From Tubiluchus corallicola (taxonomy: Eukaryota > Priapulida > Priapulimorpha > Priapulimorphida > Tubiluchidae): 64,000 nt of DNA. The translations under genes and the position numbers were made by a program. The stretch covers positions 299,281-363,280 of the forward strand of contig JAQGDQ010000129.1 in the NCBI GenBank assembly GCA_030141605.1, given 5' to 3'. The notes below the pieces were generated by a model that made no database searches, was not told where the DNA came from, and saw only the letters and a list, made by a program, of their open reading frames with translations. Positions 49,451 to 62,846 of this stretch are shown here, piece after piece (positions within the stretch are counted from its first letter, which is position 1; each line of letters begins with the position of its first letter).

Positions 49451-52400
49451 TTTCTGCTTTTTTTAGCGAAAAGTCGCACATTGACCTTCGCTATAACAAA
49501 AAATGTCTGGATGAAGTCCGTACTTTGAGCTTTACTAGAAACTGTGAATTTGTACTGATATAAATTACACTTTTGTTTTTAAAAAAGACATGCTAGCACA
49601 CTACACATATTTTTCCACCATACACTTACGTAAACAGTTTGTGTTCACAGTTCTGGCCATATGGATTTAAGAGGCTCCCATGAGCTATAAGAAAAGCTCT
49701 CTGGATCTAAGGTCAACCTGATACTCTACAGCTAGATCTGTTTCTTGCCCAAAAGGCCAACACGCCATTTACGCAGACAATATTTGGACAGTTAAGCTCA
49801 CTGACACTACCAAAGCATTAGTCTGACATGGGTGTCATATTAACCGCCACATGTAGGCCTTACAACATTCGTTTTCGGAACTCAAAATGCTACAAGACAC
49901 TGTCTATGCGTTGCAGTTTTGCAACTAAGAAAAATCGCATGGGAAACGTTCAAATGGTTTCTTGTTTACAACTGCTATGCAAATATTCTATTTACAGTTA
50001 AATAACATTATCATTGCTCAGGTGAAACGATCTGTTACCTGATATCAAATGAGTTCATTATTACACGATTAGTACTCATTAATGAGGCGCAATCTAACAG
50101 GTGTACCGTAACGACTCTTAAAGCAACAATTGATGATAGCTGATCATTGCTGTTGCCGTTTATATCTACATGTGTACATTATATTTGAAACTACTAATAG
50201 CAAGCTAATGCAGATGCAAAATTGTGATGTTGAAGGAACAGCAAATTTTTATGTTGGTATGAGAGTACCTCTGATCAGTATGCCCTCTTTAAAGATAATA
50301 AAATCAAACGTGACAAGTTGTCAATCTAGCCTTATCTGTCTCGCGTATGTAACATTTACTTTACTCATGAAAAAAGATTACTAACGTTTGTCCTACCAAT
50401 TCGGTTTTCATACACAGGTATTTCCACGTCAGTTACGTCAATTTTGCCTTACTTGATACAACATTTCTTCCTTTGTCAACATTTTAGATTCTGATGATCT
50501 TTGACTATTGAATTTGACTTATTAAACTACAAACGACCAAGGTTGTCTAAAAATTAAACGGATCAGACAAGACCAGATTGGTAGCATCATCTGATAACAA
50601 ATGGTGTACTACCAGTTATGAGGGCAGATAAATGCCAGGAGGCGCAACTAAACCGGAAAATAGTGTAGCATGGACAGGTGGCGAAGGAACAATTCATTTT
50701 AAGCGAGTTTTATCTAACTAAAGATAATGCTAACTCTGAATAATTTTCAGACAACCAATACTAAAGGCCTAGTACCGGGTTATTTTGAGATAGTCAAAAT
50801 AGTATAGCAGATCTAAAAATTACCTGGTAGACTAGTTAAGCTTTCCATCGTGCGAAAAGTTAAATTATTTGCTCCTGTTGATCAAGCGTGGAAGCTATGT
50901 AGGTAACGGTTTGTTTGCAAAGGCAAAAGTGGTCAATCGTTAAAGTGTTTTTCTTCTGCACAAGCAAACAAACGTGAAACTTGACCGGGTCTCAGCCTCG
51001 CGCCCTGTCTCCTCTATTGGCACGCAAATGCAATGAAATGTTAATTAATTTATAAAATAAAAATGCAGAATTCGAAGAACCTGCAGGTACGATTTGTTGG
51101 ACGAATCGAACTTCTTTTTCTTCATGATAATGCGTTAATTTCATCAAATTGAAGATTCACATGGCTGAGCTCTCAGTTTTTTTAATGTCGTGCTAGCGTG
51201 AAACATCATCCAATGCAGATAAAAGTATTTAAAGTGGTGCATAATAAAAGAAACAGATATCCTCAAGCTCTACTTTTGCTTTCATCAAGTTGTTGAGATC
51301 GAGAGTACCGACTGGATCATCGGCACAGTCCGCATATCCCGCATGTCAGTCCTTCCCTCTTCTCTTTCAGACCTATTACAATAATCTTGGAGCCCCACAA
51401 AGATCCTTTAAGATTTATTAATTTTAGTAATTCAAACTTTGGTCGAGTTGATAAATGATAGATTTTAATGTGGCAATATTACTTGCGAAACAGATGGTGC
51501 ACATCAACTTTAATTTTCAAATCAAAACATGCGAACCTTTGCGCGTTTCTGATTGACAACAAGAATTATTATGTACACTACACAAGCCGGGGGCAATTTT
51601 AAGCCATGGGAAAAGACAGTGAAAGAATTCAGTAGCGAGAAAATAAATCGTACCGGAAAACCACATAGAAATTCTGCTCAAGAATGGCGCCGAAACAAAT
51701 GTTGCCTCACGGGAAAACCTGAACCCACTAGCGTGCTCTGCCGCGTTTTTTCCCACTCAAGTTTTCTCACGATTTAACAGCGTAACAAATGAAGTTTAGA
51801 CAATTTGCCTTTCGAGAACATCAAAAAACCTCTGTTAAGGTTAAAAAACTCTTCTATCTAATGCTGGATTACCAACTTAGGATACACCCGCATTTCAAGG
51901 GGTAAACAAAAATATATAGATTTATTACCATCTAATACAAGTTTTATATTTTTACTTGTATGATATTTGCTCTTACTAGATATACCCTATGTGGTTTTAA
52001 TTATTGTGATTCGGACGTAAAATTTGCCAGAATAAAATCTTCTTTATTTGGCCCTTACTTGAAAACGAAAATTAGCTCATAGTTTTATCTTGCATTTAAT
52101 GTATACTGAGTCAAATCTTTATTTTTAGCTCCGTTTCTTCACTTCAGTACTATACGAGGTTCAGTTAAAAAATAGTTAGTAATCTAGCTTCTTAACCCTC
52201 AAATATGACATTAGTTTTGCAGGAGTCGAAATTTCAGCAAACATTTCCTATAGTATATATATATAGAAATAGTTGGAAGGGAAAGAAAACCGCAGACCAA
52301 GAAGTTTTACCACCGTCTTTAATAACACACAAGTATTATCACGTTAATACATTAATAACACTAAAATTTTGTTATCAGTTTAGGGAGACTTGAAATTGAT

Positions 52401-53860
52401 CTGCATGTCTATTAATATACAAGAATGTAATATATTTTTACCGTAGGGGCATCTGCGCATTTACCTATTATTACAGTAACCCTGTACAACAAACGCAGCA
52501 AGCACACGTCTAGAATGCAATTAATATTTCTCAACTCCAGCCTGCAAAAATTGCAAAATTATTCAAATACGAAGATGATTTTCAAGGACATTATAGTCAG
52601 TGAAGTGCTTTCTTTGTGCAAGAATAATATTCGTATTCACAATACACATAGCCAAGGGGAGAAAATACATATACATGTATATAGACATGTCTCAAGAGGC
52701 CCATTACTTATATAGGGCACAACAATGCCGTTATACAAGATCTGCTTGAATTTAAAGTACATAGGCTTGTCGCTAGAGAAGCATTGTGACGGTTTTCATT
52801 TCACAAAAAAACTTTTGGTAAGAAGCTTTCAATTCAGTTTTCAGCTAAAAGTCATAGAAGAAAAATAAAATTACAAATGCAAAGTGTATAATATTTAAGA
52901 GTGTATAACATTAACAAGTCAAATTAATTTTAATTAATTTTAATTAAAATTGAAGTTGATATTAAAAAACAAACGAAACGCGATTAAAGTGAGATTATAG
53001 TTTGCATTTTTTTAATTACAACCAATTTCGCCAATTTCAGGTATGTACATGCTTATGCGATTAGATATGACTTTGAAGGTAAAACTGCAGGTCTAACCAT
53101 TATAATTTGTCATCTTTACTACGTCATCTAAACTTCATTAGTTTAACCTTCCCAACTGCACAAAAGTTTGAAAACAAGTTTATTAATTACCCAAACTATT
53201 TCATATACTTGACAACTGCGAAACGTATATCTTTCATTTGAAATACACAGATCTATAAGTGCCAATTATAGGTTGTATCAATTGCTATGCAAGAAAGTGA
53301 CAATTGGGTGTTGGCCTGACTAACACTGTGTATGCAGCTTATAAAAAGTCAATTTCCTCATTGAAATATCTTATGCGAATGGGCGTCGGCAAACATTCGC
53401 GTGCTATATGACAAAATCATGCGGGCAATAAAATAGTTGTAGCACCCCAGGCCGTCAAATTAAAAGAAATCACTGACGCCTCTCATCCTAGTATTGGGTT
53501 ATTGTTTTGGGACAAAACGTGCCTCCGCCGAACGCCACAGTAACAGGTGTCCTGGTGGAGGTATACAAGATTTTCACGAAAATCTTGAACGGAAATCTAG
53601 CAATAGGGTGTTGAAGAACACGTGCAGCATGCGTATTAAATGAGTTATTTACACCAGAAAATCATAATAAATTAACAGCCTCGAGATGCAAACTTTATAA
53701 CTAGATACAGCTACTTAGTTTGAGCCCGCTAAGTTATCTGTGTAACTTTGCTTTTCCTTTTGTGATTTTCGTGAACGCCAGAATCCTCCACGGTTTCTCC
53801 AGAATGTGTGACGTATGCAAATACGCACTTGAGCAGGAAATTCACTCTGACATCAAAGAC
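49451..53860. other. AT-rich sequence without recognisable features
   Basis: Several short frames, none with motifs or splice context good enough to report. Confidence 0.5.
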
Positions 53861-54021
53861 AGGTGATTCGAAAACCCGACAATGATTATTTTGGAAGAAC
53901 TGGGCGAAAAAATCGGAAAATTGGTACGTTTGATTTCTACGCATTAGATGTTAAATGCGCCTTTTACGTAACACAGGAAACTGTTAAAAAGTTGCTAGGC
54001 TGGATTTTACAAAAGCTCCAA

Positions 54022-54190
54022 AGCGTCTTAAGTGTATTACAACTTTTGTAAAGTATCCTGTGGATACAACAAAAATAACAATGACCACAGTGAACACAAT
54101 GATCTTGAAAACTACAAAAATCTTGATAGTGATCTTGATATCGACCTTATGCAGTATTGCTCAAAAATCAACGCAAAATTTGTGAAATGA
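54022..54190 (+). pseudogene. coding-like open frame with stop, unidentified
   Basis: 55 codons from just after a TAA to TGA at 54188-54190, without an ATG start. Reads VYYNFCKVSCGYNKNNNDHS, EHNDLENYKNLDSDLDIDLM, then QYCSKINAKFVK; purine-first codons dominate. The preceding frame (53863-54051) is also open and coding-like but shifted, as in a terminal exon or a frameshifted relic. Confidence 0.25.
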
Positions 54191-57100
54191 CACAAAATAG
54201 CAGCATGAATCAGCAAACAGAACTGACTTAACATCACTAAACTAGGCAGTCAATTTAGCTCATCACAACTCCACTTTCTTTGATTACATAAGACTATTGT
54301 TACGTGGGAATTAAATTCTAATTAGAGACAAGAATACTAACAATGCAATACATAGTAGTACAATCATAAATAAACAGAGTATCTCTTCTTACTATAAAAG
54401 CAAATAACAAGTCAAACTTCTGAGTTCACGCATACGGAGTATGCTCTAATTGCATCCAGGGCAGTTTTCAACCCAGACAACTTAATCTGCATAGTTGTTT
54501 GGCTAAAAAAGTTATTGGCTTTTCAAAATAAACAATTCAAGAGCAACAACATCTCAACTCGCACTTTTGTTTTGACAGATCGCTGAGAGAAAACTTTTTG
54601 TGGTGCCAATCTCTATTTGTCTATGGTAGACGCATAACATTTCAATAAATTCAAGCATTAAAAGGAACAAGACATTTAGCGGTTTGAAACTATATCTGGG
54701 CTCTCACTAGATAGGTCACATGAGTACATGTCTGCATGACACACACCAGCTGGATTTCGAGCTAAATAGTAAACGAACTTACATAGTTAGACAGAAAAAC
54801 CTGAGAGTTATACAGAACTGAGACTAGTGGGGAACATTTCAGTCATAAAATATAGTAACCATGTATGGAATGCTTCTGCCGTTAATAAAACAGGCGATTT
54901 AACATTAATTCTACTGTTTTAGTATAACCAAGAGAGTTTTTTGTTGACACAAATTAATACGCTGACGCCATGATGGATAAACGTTGTGTGAAGAAGGGTA
55001 ACAACACATGTTCCGAACGCAATGCCCTAATCTCTGACCACACATCGTCTGACCAGACAGGGATCGAGTAATGCGAAATGCTGCCTTTTGATCAAACCTC
55101 AGATTTATTAGTCGGAAGGATTGTGTTGACAAAGCGTAAATATTTTGCTCGTGTTAAGGCTCCAGTGATAGGACAGGGCTAGATGGCTAGTACCCAGAGT
55201 ACTGTGAAAGGGGAAGATTTGCGTAAGATTTATATTTAATTTTACGAGTTCGTTAACCGCGTTTATTACTTCGCTAAATCCACAGTGAACTTAAACTATT
55301 CAAATTTCAAATTCAATATTTTATTTAACGTAAATCATAGTAAATGTCGTTTCGTTTAATAAGTTATGACAAAAAGGTATGCCTGGTAACAAAATCAGAA
55401 CATACAAGTCATTAAAAGTGCCAGCGGCTGGGGAGCCAGGTTTATTGCACTTTAAGAAATAGAAACTTCCTGGTGAATAAAACCAGCGTCTTCGTCATCA
55501 TATCTTACCTAATCGCCAACATTCAAGGATAAAACTGCTCATTGCAAATTCTGTTCAGGTAATAGACCAGTTAAGATCGTGGGAAAGATCTTTAGTGCAT
55601 CGAAAAAGAATGGTTTTACAAGGAACTTAATCGAGTTATTTTCAAATTTTATGTCGCCGCTTGTCTCACTGTTTTACGGTGTTGTATAAACAAGAGTGGG
55701 AACCATCTTTCCAAATTGAGCAATAAAACTTGAACAAGCTTCCTGACCGCTAGTAGTCGATTAATCAAACAACAGGTATTTATTTAGAATACATACGGTA
55801 CCGTAAGGCTATAACAATGCAATGAAATTTTTACAGAAAACAGACCAATACAACCGAAATAGTATACAGGGATCTCTGCACCAAGTTATATGACTAGGCG
55901 GGTCTTAAAATATTCAAAATTTCCAAAAGAAAAATAAGCAAACAGACAAAAGAAGAGTACAAATTATCGCCACTAGAAAACAAAGTAATGAGCATGAATG
56001 AATAATATAACTGGTTTTGTAATGCAAATAAAAAATTAAAATCGATTATAAATCTTCCTCAAATTTTACTCAGATAACCCTGCAATTATTGATATTCTAT
56101 ATCATTACAATAAGTTTACACATTTCGTATGTATTTAATAGAACTTGATTGATGCCCTAGATTTTTGTTAGTTTACAATAAGTTAATGACTCTATTATTA
56201 ACAGCCTTTTGACATGACACGTCTATTGAACAGGAAGTAAAGAGAATTATAACCCGTGTTACGAGCATTAACATGGAAGACAAAACGAAAAACAAGTCCT
56301 GAAGTGGTTCTAGCACTTTTTTATCTACACCATTAACCACAATGTAGTAATACATTTTACACTTTTATGATTTTTGGTTTCACACACAAACAAACATCAA
56401 CCATGCATAATCCGTACTAAGATCACTATCTAGTCCACAAAAATAATCTTCGTTGATGATTGTTGTAGGAACTTCAGGTGATGAAACATCCACTCAAATT
56501 AATCTTTCTTCATAAACAGGTTTTATGAACTTGAAAAATTACCTGCTTACAATCATAATCTACATGAATCACTAACCAATTTTAAAGTTACTGGATTAAA
56601 TTATAAACTGGATTATTATCAGAAATATCAATCTTTCGGAGTAGGAGAGTGTGAAAGCGTAACGAAAACCTGCTCAATTTTGAGGCAGTGCAGCCGAATT
56701 TGAATGATTATAATATTTAGCAGAATTATAATTATTGCGTTTCGTGTTTTCAGAAAAACCCCTTGGTATGAGATACCTAGCTGCAAAAAAACAACAAACA
56801 CACAATAACAATTTCTCTCTTTGTCTAAGACGATATGTCAATAAAACATCATTATCTAATATCGTATCCACAGATGTAGTACTATTAGATAGCAAAGTGT
56901 TGCCTAGTTTAACAGAATAACTGACCGGCTTTTTTCGGCTCAGCCGAAATAACCTGAGATATTAGCCAATACTTATCAAATAATTACGTTCTTTTATAAA
57001 GGCCTACATAGATTCTCAGTACCATTTAAAAGCGCATTCATAATGTTTAAGTCTTATGTTTATGTATTCTTGTAATACAATTGCTAAATTTGTAATTTGT

Positions 57101-60100
57101 TAAATTGTGTTTTTTTATTTTTACAAACTTTATTTTTCAATTACTTTTGCTAGATATTTTAATTAAGCAGATATAGGTGCTTTAATTTAACATCCTAAGG
57201 TTCTTGCGGTAGATTAGTATTTGATAATAATAAGCGGTAATAACAGCAAACAAGGGTATTGGCATTGACACCGCTATAGGTGCACATACATAGCTTAATT
57301 TTACGCCCTTGTTAACAATTTACTAAAATCAAATGGCTATTATTGAAAACAAATTGCCATAGGGATGAGGCTGCACTTTTTTCTTTACACAGGGCCCATA
57401 ATACTAAGGCCGGCGCTGATATGCACAACGAATTTTACTAGGCTTCGTTTACGTATTTGTGAACACATCATAATAGTGAATTAAATTAAAATAACAAAAC
57501 GCTGGATTACCTGTACAAGTTCATATCAGTAAGAGGTATTTGCATGATATCGATCATCCTAAATATTACGAACAACTGGCATATATCTCATACGCAAGTA
57601 GTGTCTTATTATTTGAACTTAAAAAATCTTCAGTCTGCACTCATCGTAATCTAAATTCAATATTTGTTTTGCCAAAAAACAAAATGATGTAAAATTTGAC
57701 CAGTGGCATTGAAAATGATTGAAACGTATCCACGCCTCACTCGAACCATGCTAAATTAAGTTGACAGGCCAGTAATTTTAACACAACTTGTAAAATGTGA
57801 TTAGTTTCGTCCTGTAAACCTTGGCATCATTTTTCTTCTAAACTATACGCTTTTTATTTAGTTAACCGCCTAAAATAATTCTAAAATCATCGCGCTATTA
57901 AATACAAAGCGGGGCACAAGGGTAGCAAAAATGATGTTAAAAGTTTAATTGGAAAAGATACGAAAACATTCCTGGATGTTGCAAAAAAGTATATGCTACA
58001 GCCCTTTTGATGTACAACACTTTTACTGCTAAGTATGGTTATATACCTGTGTAGTATACGTCAAACTAATAATTATTTTGCAAAACGCCTGTACAGATCT
58101 TGTTGTAGGTAACTACAAAGAATCTGCCAGTTTTGCAGAGCGCATAACAACGGCGCAACATATATAAAAAGCAGACATTAACTTTATCAATTAAAAAATC
58201 TCGAGCTACACAGCAAGGCAGGCAATAAAGAATGGACAGAAAGGAAAGCTAGTCAATCAAAAAGTGAAACATGGGCAAGTGGTATAAGCATGACAATAAC
58301 CGTGTGTTTGATTCAATGCATCACCCAGAAGGTTGGGTTACCAGGATTACAGGATGCAGGTGGTTGAAAACCTGCGTCTGCACGTAATCTATTTGACATG
58401 CTGTGCCGGGGTTAGATTATAACATCTTGTTTAATTAATTGGTTTCAGCTAAATGTCACTTCATCACCTCAGAACATTGGACAAGAAGTAACACGATAAT
58501 TGCCAAAACTGAAAACAAATGGCCTCAAACTAGAAAAGTTTACGCCTATATCTAATTATCTATCAAAAACTGCGCGCATAAAAATACTATAAAAGCAGTT
58601 TTGAAGTTTGCTTTTATAGTAGATTTATAGCTCACCTGCTTCTGCAATTTTAAAATAATTTGGACCTATAAACTGTAACACATAATTAAGATGAACAGCC
58701 TAATATTATATATACTTTTACCTTAGTGACCTTTAAACTTTGCGCAATTAAGTACTGTATAAGGATTAAGGAAACATAATAATTAAAAGAAAAGCGAATC
58801 AAAAATACCAAATTAGTCAAAAATTAAAAGGCACTACTGAAAATGACTGTATCTATAGAAATTACACAGCGGAATACGTTTACGGGCCTATGTAGTTTAA
58901 TATACAGCTAATATCATTGCATACAATACTTGTACGGACATATCAAGGATAAGCGTACTAGTCTTATGGTGTTTCCCACGCTCCATATGTTATATGTTGG
59001 CAGAGCGAGTTACCTATCTCTGCACTCAAACAAAGCTATCTTGTCGTCCCAGGATCTAAATTTGTCATTTTGGATATTTAAGTGCTTACATTGCACAGCT
59101 CATATTACTGCTTTTCCTGTATGGCGAAAATTATTCTGATAAATTATTGCGCTTATAATAAAATGTGCTCACAATAAAAGCATACAACTGCTTAAAATCC
59201 CTATATATGCCATACATATTTTATTTACTTATATGACAAACTACATATAAGTCTATGAATGTCTATTCCTGAAAACATTACGCTAAACGCATACGTATGT
59301 TAACTGTACCTGATTTTTATTATCAGCCTTATCCGAAAGGATCTCATAAGGATTGCAACAAATAAACAAAAAGGTCGGATATTGCAAGAAGTGAATTTCG
59401 TAAGTTCTAATCTCTTTATTAATTTCCTGACTTAAATATATTATGTTTCAGTGATTTCATGAATAAAATCCCACTAACTAAAGCGACCATGCACGATACG
59501 AATTTCCAAAACACGTGTTCTTAGTTATGCCATCAACTATTATCAACTAAGAAAAAACTACGAGAGAACAAGTGTTACTTTGTTACGTCTTTTCGTGAAA
59601 CGCATAATTCAATCACAACAAAGATTATAGGCCTAGTGCCACACAAAGACGCTATTGATAAGAATATGAATAAGTTATATGATTTCAGTATGTGGACACA
59701 CGCAACTATTGTGTACTTCGACAGCCCAGACGAAATCTACTGTGCAATAATGTTAACAAAGAAACGTGTTACTCATTCCATCGATTTCTTGGCAAGAAAA
59801 TCATATTAAGAAGCAATATTTTAGCAATTTATACAGACATGATAGGATATAACAGCCCAAACAGGTTCGCTAAAGAAAATTGCTAAAATTGGATTTGCCA
59901 TGTTCTTCTAAAGACGTTTTGTAAATTTAGTTTACCTGTTGCACAAAATTAAGATAGTAATTGGCCAAATTTACACTTTTTTCTGACGTTTAATTGATTT
60001 CTTAACCTTTGTTAATTAACTAAATTATGACTGCTATTGCCAAAATGTTTATAAACCACTGCGGTTTATTCTAATAATTATTACACATTGCAGGTAATGA

Positions 60101-60290
60101 GTTGCAAAAAGGAAGGGGACGCCGAAAATTGTTGACTAGCCTTTACCCTTTTAACCTTTGACCTGCCGGATAACTATACCAAAATGTACATGTAACCAGG
60201 ATATAGCAATTTTAGTTCCAAATATCTGCAAGCTGAACGATGCACTATGAATAAAGCACCTGCGTGCTCTGCATCAGTTTCAAATTCCTT
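54191..60290. other. AT-rich sequence without confident features
   Basis: Contains a 13-bp perfect hairpin (58585-58621) and weak open frames, for example on the minus strand at about 55538-55672 (IKFLVKPFFFDALKIFPTIL). No gene assigned. Confidence 0.5.
58585..58621. repeat. perfect hairpin (13-bp arms, 11-nt loop)
   Basis: tactataaaagca at 58585-58597 pairs exactly with tgcttttatagta at 58609-58621. Confidence 0.75.
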
Positions 60291-60543
60291 TGTAGGAAGA
60301 CAGGTTGAGCAGGAGATATACGCCAAAGTGCTCTTCACAAAAAACAGGCCCGCCTGGTTGGAATGCTCTCACTCACTCTCACCTCTTTATTAAAAAGATG
60401 CTACCTGAAATAATCGCCCCAGTCAAAGAAGATGCCCAGGAAGATAATTGCTCAATTATCGATGGAGATTTCTTTACCCAATAAACGCCTCCATAAGTGA
60501 GTTTTTGAGGGAATTATCTCCGCATGAAGCATATACAGTTACT

Positions 60544-60789
60544 CTAAACACAGGTTCTTTTCTTGCTGCCACGGACACTTTGGACACACAGCACCTGTCT
60601 TCGATTTAAAAATGTGCAATGTCGGAGCAACGAAGAGTTTGAAAATGAAATAACAAGCAACGATGCAGTGTCAGTTGACGACACTGCAAATATGGTAAAT
60701 ATTAAAAAAATCACAAAAAACAATAATTTAATGATTGTGAACAACCTGACAAACGAGCATAGTGAACAAGGACCAATAAAATTATTCAT
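60544..60789 (-). CDS. possible type II membrane-protein N-terminus (or antisense of a plus-strand frame)
   Basis: 81-residue minus frame. A short N-terminal tail ending FVRLFTIIK precedes a strongly hydrophobic segment LLFFVIFLIFTIFAV (about residues 22-37), then a Ser-rich stretch. This is the layout of a Golgi signal anchor and is on the strand and side expected for the missing fringe 5' exon, 17 kb from the nearest fringe exon. However, the opposite strand is equally open with a hydrophilic, RNY-patterned frame, and there is no strong donor before the stop. Confidence 0.2.
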   Translation of the reverse strand: MNNFIGPCSLCSFVRLFTIIKLLFFVIFLIFTIFAVSSTDTASLLVISFSNSSLLRHCTFLNRRQVLCVQSVRGSKKRTCV

Positions 60790-61433
60790 GGGATAAAAGC
60801 AATCACGGTAAATGCTTAGCGATCGAACTTAAACAACTCTGGATCTGGTTAGTCAATAGACTGATGCTCGCCAGGAAACTCACTTCTCGAAAGTTGCATT
60901 TGCTGCAATGCATCCGGCTATTTATCTCCGTGAGTGAATAATATTTTGGCGTTTTAAGATTTGTTCGAATTTTTGATAATGGTGATTTCGTTAATGTAGG
61001 TAGCTGAAAATAGTAACTAAAGAATTTATGCTAACGTAAAACACCTTTTTTCATACGATGATCCTCATCTATTATCCCATACAAATACTAACGTAAAAAC
61101 TGCGATATCTGCAGTTATGTGACCTATAAATTGTTTTGAAGCATGTTGTTACAAAGTATGGTTAAATTAAGATTAATAACTATTTGGCGTATAACTGAAA
61201 TTGACCAAGAAATTATTTCTGTTGTTGTTATAGGGAGTTGCAGTCACATCCTTATTATGTTGTGACAACTGTAGGAAGTTTTCAAGTCAACAGGAAGAAT
61301 GAAAGATTTCGTGTTTTGAGATGCTTATAACCCACTTTTCGGACAAGCTTGTGCTTGAGAACTAGGATGATGACTGTTGTAACAGTAGAAAGTCGTTTTC
61401 GTACATAACTTTCTTTTATTTTTTTAAGAACGT

Positions 61434-61560
61434 GATCTTTTCATTAGTTATAAAGTTTTCTTTTTTCATTTGTTATATAGTTGTCTTTTTTTCATTTTGT
61501 TATATAAAGTTGGCTTTTTCATTAGTTATAAAGTTGTCTTTTTTCATTAAGCTTAATGAA
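61434..61560. repeat. minisatellite, 4-5 copies of a 24-29 bp unit
   Basis: Imperfect tandem units of the type ttttcattagttataaagtt, ending in a small palindrome cattaagcttaatg. Confidence 0.85.
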
Positions 61561-61796
61561 AAATATTGACTGATATTGCTTTTCTATTTAACTTTTATAC
61601 ACTTCGGTATATTGAAAGCGGGAATCCAGCATGAGAAGCCAGGGCTCATACAATACAAGCCTGGCTCATTATCAAGGATATCCGTCCAAGGTGAGACACT
61701 CAGCCAATATTATAATAACGCTATTTATACTTTTAATTTAATAAAACTTAGTCCGTAATATGTACGCCCGGTCTTCTCTGGAATCTGCTCTCATCT

Positions 61797-61797
<1 letters not shown>

Positions 61798-61857
<60 letters not shown>

Positions 61858-61860
61858 CTC
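61798..61860. repeat. (CT)n microsatellite, about 30 copies
   Basis: Dinucleotide run with one G interruption near its end. Confidence 0.97.
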
Positions 61861-62639
61861 TTCACGTCATGATAATGATGAGCAGCCATCGGCTTCGACT
61901 ATAGACAGAAGAAATTTTTCCTTCTGTTAGATTTCTAATTCCTCTACAGAAGCACTCCTGAAAATTTATTGCTTTCTGCTCTCATTTAATGGCGTAATGC
62001 AAAAGTCATGAATCCAGTAATACAAGAAACTCTGAGTCTCAGACAAACCTAATGTGTCGGCCAGCCAAGGCACAGTAGCCCTCAGTTACGTGCACGTGGT
62101 TTTTAATGGCTCTACCTTACGAAGATAGCAACTATAACAAATTCTCGTCTGTCGTACAAATAAATACCGTCCAGATCACCACCGTCGTTTTCCAAACCTA
62201 TTCGAAGTCTTGGGCGCCCCACACACTGCTGTTTTATATACAAATGTGTGAGCTCATGATCGATTTTATTAGCTATAAACGAGCAGAAAATGACGTGTGG
62301 CGTTTTGATGTTACCGCGCAATTTTTTGGAAGCTGAAAATGCTTTCCACTGAAGTAATTTCGTTTTCCAACTAGACGTTTGTTTTAACCGTAGGATAAAA
62401 ACGCACTAAATGCTTAAGGAGATAACTTTATATTTAAAAACTAATTAAAAATGTGCGAAAATGTACAAATCTACAAAACAGAAAGCAAAAAAATCTTTTT
62501 GATAGAAAGAAATTTGCCAATTAACATAGGAAAATATTAATCCAATAGATCCGATGTTCTTAATTTGCAAAAAAGTGAAGCCTTCACATGACTACGCCCG
62601 TGCAAAATTTACCCGCCAAATTTTTTCTCGCCCAGATCC

Positions 62640-62846
62640 ATGAAACTGAATCCTGTGAAAAGTTTGTTGGGAGGTTCACATGCGCTTTCAAAAAACAAAG
62701 CTGAGAAGACATGGCCAGGACAGGCGAAATATGTAACGGCTGAGTCCCTGAGGGACCAGCATCCCATCTTCAGTTACCAAAGGTTAGCATGTGTTACACT
62801 TCCTAGTATAAGAAGCGAGGGCACACCTGCGGCATTACAGAAATAG
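62640..62846 (+). CDS. small coding-like ORF, unidentified
   Basis: 68 codons from ATG to TAG in a locally GC-richer stretch: MKLNPVKSLLGGSHALSKNK then AEKTWPGQAKYVTAESLRDQ. A donor-like AAAG|gttagc occurs at about codon 48, so it could be a first coding exon. No known motif and no confirmed neighbour exon. Confidence 0.22.
   Translation: MKLNPVKSLLGGSHALSKNKAEKTWPGQAKYVTAESLRDQHPIFSYQRLACVTLPSIRSEGTPAALQK

Noticed and set aside
54540-54600. Minus-strand VKTKVRVEMLLLLNC as the missing fringe VKTT exon
   Set aside because: It lacks the second Thr, the His/Arg-Leu spacing and the TW pair of all fringes, and no donor site follows before a stop.
55538-55672. Minus-strand frame with IKFLVKPFFFDALKIFPTIL as a fringe exon
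   Set aside because: Only D--F/VK positions agree; no KTT or TW, and the frame ends in a stop without a convincing donor.
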